A stretch of 64,000 nucleotides of DNA. Origin: Parvibaculum sp. GTDB taxonomy: Bacteria > Pseudomonadota > Alphaproteobacteria > Parvibaculales > Parvibaculaceae. The notes below the pieces were generated by a model that saw only the letters and a program-made list of their open reading frames with translations, did no database searches and had not been told where the DNA came from. Positions 61,478-64,000 of the stretch are shown here, piece by piece; within the stretch, counting starts at the first letter, position 1, and the number at the start of each line of letters is the position of its first letter. A program made the position numbers and the translations under genes. Location of the stretch: NCBI RefSeq assembly GCF_030694575.1, contig NZ_JAUYUS010000064.1, positions 28,338 to 92,337 of the forward strand, read 5' to 3'.

Positions 61478-62905
61478 ATGAGCTTTCGGGAATACGCAGG
61501 CTATGACGGTCTCGGGCTTGCGGAGCTGGTGCACAAGGGTGAGGTGAGCGCAGCCGAGCTTGCCGAGGAAGCCATCTCGCGCATCGAAAAGCACAATCCG
61601 GCGATCAATGCGGTCATCCTCAAGCTTTACGATGTGGGCCGAGCGGCAGCGAAGGCGCCCGTGGACGGACCTTTCAAGGGCGTACCCTTCCTGCTGAAGG
61701 ACGCCTTCGGCGATCTCGCCGGAACGACGACGCGCCTCGGCTCGCGCTTTCGGGCAGGCACTGCGGCGACGGAAGACGCGGCACTGGCGAAGCGCTTCAA
61801 GAAGGCGGGTCTCAGCATTCTCGGCAAGACCAACGTGCCGGAATTCACGCTGCTGCCGACGACGGAGTCGGCGCTCTACGGGCCGGCGCGCAATCCGTGG
61901 AATGTGAAACATTCGACCGGCGGCTCATCGGGCGGTTCGGCTGCGGCGGTCGCCGCCGGCATTGTTCCTTTGGCTCATGCGAACGACAGCGGCGGCTCCA
62001 TCCGCATTCCGGCATCGTCCTGCGGCCTCGTCGGCCTGAAACCGACACGCGCCCGGACCTCGCTCGGACCCAACTATGGCGACGTGCTGAGCGGGCTTTG
62101 CCATGAACATGTGGTGACGCGCAGCGTGCGCGACAGCGCGGCGATGCTCGACTGCACACACGGCTACGAACCGGGTGCACCCTACGCCGCGCCGCATGTG
62201 GAGCGGCCTTTTCTCGAGGAAGCCGGACGCAAGCCCGGCAAGCTCCGCATCGCCTTCAGCAAGACGAACCCGGCGGGAAGCCCGCTTCACGCCGACTGCG
62301 TGAAAGGCGTCGAGGAGACGGCGAAGCTGCTCGCCGAGCTCGGCCACGAGGTTGTGGAAGCTGCACCCCCGCTGAAACCGGAGGAACCCGGCAGCATCTT
62401 TCTGCCGATGTGGGCCTCATGGCTCGCCTCGGAAATCGAGGGCGAAGCGCTGCTGCGTGGACGCGGGCCGAAGGAAGATGAACTCGAAGGGCTGACCTGG
62501 GGCCTCTACGAAATCGGCAAGCAGGTGAGCGCCGCTCAATACCTGATGCTGGTGAAGGAGGCACAGGCGATGACCCGGCGCGTGGCGGGCTTCATGGAAA
62601 CCCACGATGTGTGGCTGACGCCGACGCTGGCATCGCCGCCCATTCCGCTCGGCCTTATCGACATCAATGAGCGCGATCCGCTGAAGGCTTTTGCGCCGGC
62701 TGTGGACTACGTGCCATTCACGCCGATCCAGAACCTGACGGGACAGCCGGCGATTTCACTGCCGCTGGCGATGTCTTCGGACGGGCTGCCCATCGGCATG
62801 ATGTTCTCGGCCCGCTTCGGCGACGAGGCGACGCTGTTCCGCCTCGCGGCGCAGCTTGAGGAAGCGCGGCCCTGGAAGGACAGACATCCGGCGATCTGGA
62901 ACTGA
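61478..62905 (+). CDS. Amidase signature family amidase
   Basis: 475-residue amidase. The Ser-cisSer-Lys triad is visible: Lys in [10 protein letters not shown] (about residue 71), cis-Ser in [13 protein letters not shown] (about residue 150) and the nucleophile Ser in [20 protein letters not shown]. It hydrolyses an amide; the substrate (aliphatic, aryl or acyl amide such as a fatty-acid amide) cannot be told from sequence. GGGAGAAGCGG precedes the ATG. It is followed after 23 bases by a close paralogue in the same direction. Confidence 0.92.
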   Translation: MSFREYAGYDGLGLAELVHKGEVSAAELAEEAISRIEKHNPAINAVILKLYDVGRAAAKAPVDGPFKGVPFLLKDAFGDLAGTTTRLGSRFRAGTAATEDAALAKRFKKAGLSILGKTNVPEFTLLPTTESALYGPARNPWNVKHSTGGSSGGSAAAVAAGIVPLAHANDSGGSIRIPASSCGLVGLKPTRARTSLGPNYGDVLSGLCHEHVVTRSVRDSAAMLDCTHGYEPGAPYAAPHVERPFLEEAGRKPGKLRIAFSKTNPAGSPLHADCVKGVEETAKLLAELGHEVVEAAPPLKPEEPGSIFLPMWASWLASEIEGEALLRGRGPKEDELEGLTWGLYEIGKQVSAAQYLMLVKEAQAMTRRVAGFMETHDVWLTPTLASPPIPLGLIDINERDPLKAFAPAVDYVPFTPIQNLTGQPAISLPLAMSSDGLPIGMMFSARFGDEATLFRLAAQLEEARPWKDRHPAIWN

Positions 62906-62928
62906 CGACGACAATCGGGAGAGAGACG

Positions 62929-64000
62929 ATGGCTTTTACGGAATATGCGGACCATGACGGACTAAGCCTCGGCGAGCTCGTGAAGAAGGGCGAGGTGACG
63001 CCGCTGGAACTGGTCGATGCCGCCATCGAGCGCACCGAGAAGCACAACGGCACGCTGAACGCGGTGGTCTATTCCGCCTTCGACGAGGCGCGGGAGGCCG
63101 CGAAAGGCAAACTGCCGGACGGACCTTTCAAGGGCGTGCCGTTTCTCATCAAGGATCTCGGCACCGAAGTGAAAGGCTGGCCACGCACCAGCGGCAGCAA
63201 ATTCGTCTCGAAGATCGTCGACGACCACGACAGCGAGTTGGTGAAGCGCTTCCGCGCATCGGGCACTGTGCTGTTCGGGAAAACCAACACGCCGGAATAC
63301 GGCATCACCGGCACAACGGAATCCCGCCTGCTCGGGCCTTGCCGCAATCCCTGGGACCCGAACCGTATTTCCGGCGGCTCGTCGGGCGGCGCGGCCTCGG
63401 CGGTGGGTGCCGGCATCCTGCCGCTCGCGCACGCATCGGACGGGCTCGGCTCGATCCGCATTCCGGCTGCCTGCTGCGGCCTCGTCGGCATGAAGGTGAC
63501 GCGCGACCGCAACCCGCAGGGCCCGGACGATTTCGACCGCGCGATCGGCTTCAGCGTCGATCATGTCGTGAGCCGCACCGTGCGCGACAGCGCCGCGATG
63601 CTGGACGCGACCGGCTATCCCGAGCCCGCCTCGCCCTATGCGCCGCCGCCGAAAGAACGGCCCTATATGGAGGAGATCACGAAGAGCCCGGGCAAGCTGA
63701 AGATCGCCTGGTCGAGCGAGACGCCGGGCGGCAAGCCCATCCATCCAGAGATTCAAGCGGCGCTGGAGAAGACGGCCGATTTGCTCGCGAAGCTCGGCCA
63801 CACCGTGATGCCGCGCGGCCTCGGCATCGATTATCGCCAGCTCTACCGCGCGCAAGGCGCCGTTTCGGGCTCGAACTTCGCGGCGGGCATGCTGCGGCGG
63901 TTCGAGACGATGGGCCGCGAGCCGGAACAGGACGAGCTGGAGCCGCTGACCTGGGCGGGCTTCAAGAACGGCAGCAAGCTCACCGGCGCCCAGGCCATGT
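62929..64000 (+). CDS. Amidase signature family amidase, 5' part (second of tandem pair)
   Basis: 357 codons are visible before the window edge; related enzymes have about 470. It begins ATGGCTTTTACGGAATATG and keeps the triad: Lys in PFLIKDLGT, cis-Ser in ISGGSSGGAA, and nucleophile Ser in GLGSIRIPAACCGLVGMK. It resembles the preceding amidase along its length (EYADHDGLSLGELVKKGEV against the matching start), so the two arose by duplication. A GGGAGAGAGACG site lies upstream of the start. Confidence 0.9.
   Translation, partial: MAFTEYADHDGLSLGELVKKGEVTPLELVDAAIERTEKHNGTLNAVVYSAFDEAREAAKGKLPDGPFKGVPFLIKDLGTEVKGWPRTSGSKFVSKIVDDHDSELVKRFRASGTVLFGKTNTPEYGITGTTESRLLGPCRNPWDPNRISGGSSGGAASAVGAGILPLAHASDGLGSIRIPAACCGLVGMKVTRDRNPQGPDDFDRAIGFSVDHVVSRTVRDSAAMLDATGYPEPASPYAPPPKERPYMEEITKSPGKLKIAWSSETPGGKPIHPEIQAALEKTADLLAKLGHTVMPRGLGIDYRQLYRAQGAVSGSNFAAGMLRRFETMGREPEQDELEPLTWAGFKNGSKLTGAQAM

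Noticed and set aside
1-64000. CRISPR array, prophage, insertion sequence or integrative element
   Set aside because: No regularly spaced repeats, transposase, integrase or phage structural genes were seen. The single tRNA has no attached duplicate.

Overview
The window is a gene-dense, high-GC stretch of a free-living alphaproteobacterial chromosome. Evidence for this is the divergent sdhE-mfd/recG arrangement, an alphaproteobacterial-type SOS box (GTTC-N7-GTTC) in front of uvrA, a GyrA of the alphaproteobacterial type, and intergenic palindromic repeats of a kind common in Rhizobiales-like genomes. The gene mix (CoA-thioester thiolase/HMG-CoA-synthase-like pair, DUF7064-like/phosphotransferase/DUF6285 trio, PAS_5 protein, amidases) resembles what I recall of Parvibaculum; that genus is an inference. 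I see no transposase, integrase, phage gene or CRISPR array.

Layout. 1-7186: end of a DsbA/FrnE-like gene, then mfd, sdhE, recG and a DUF502 membrane protein. 7380-11578: a DUF7064-like/phosphotransferase/DUF6285 operon, a DUF3089 hydrolase-like protein and a PAS protein. 11575-14112: an SGNH-like protein and an MBOAT acyltransferase (extracellular sugar O-acylation type). 14263-16986: a thiolase and an HMG-CoA-synthase-like/DUF35 fusion. 17128-25631: a TPR/SPOR protein, glmU-glmS, galE and the sulfate activation genes cysD-cysNC. 25801-30411: a small membrane protein, beta carbonic anhydrase, a RodZ-like HTH/SH3 protein, two tandem Rnk-like genes, a GFA protein and a DUF1993 protein.

30608-42904 is the most unusual part: a single-strand run of twelve genes, many with 4-nt start/stop overlaps, read from 42904 down to 30608. 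Its likely order of action starts with a sugar-phosphate isomerase (SIS/GmhA type). A kinase/cytidylyltransferase with HldE domains in reversed order and a sugar-1-phosphate nucleotidyltransferase would then activate the sugar, and two SDR-type epimerase/dehydratases, a methyltransferase, an alcohol dehydrogenase and another SDR would modify it. Two different thiamine-diphosphate systems are also encoded: an acetolactate-synthase-like enzyme and an E1 alpha/beta pair with no E2 or E3. This reads as a pathway for an activated heptose-derived or carbon-branched sugar for a surface glycan, with a FkbM methyltransferase at the end and a divergent TIGR04372 glycosyltransferase at 43003. A 167-bp cloverleaf-forming inverted-repeat element sits inside the operon.

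44327-64000 holds tRNA-Lys, a membrane PQQ glucose-type dehydrogenase, queA-tgt (queuosine), two cyclophilins, coaD, gyrA, a PP2C-like phosphatase, ssb, a small coiled-coil membrane protein and uvrA divergent around the SOS box, a Tat-exported PhoD phosphatase and two tandem amidases (the second cut by the window edge).
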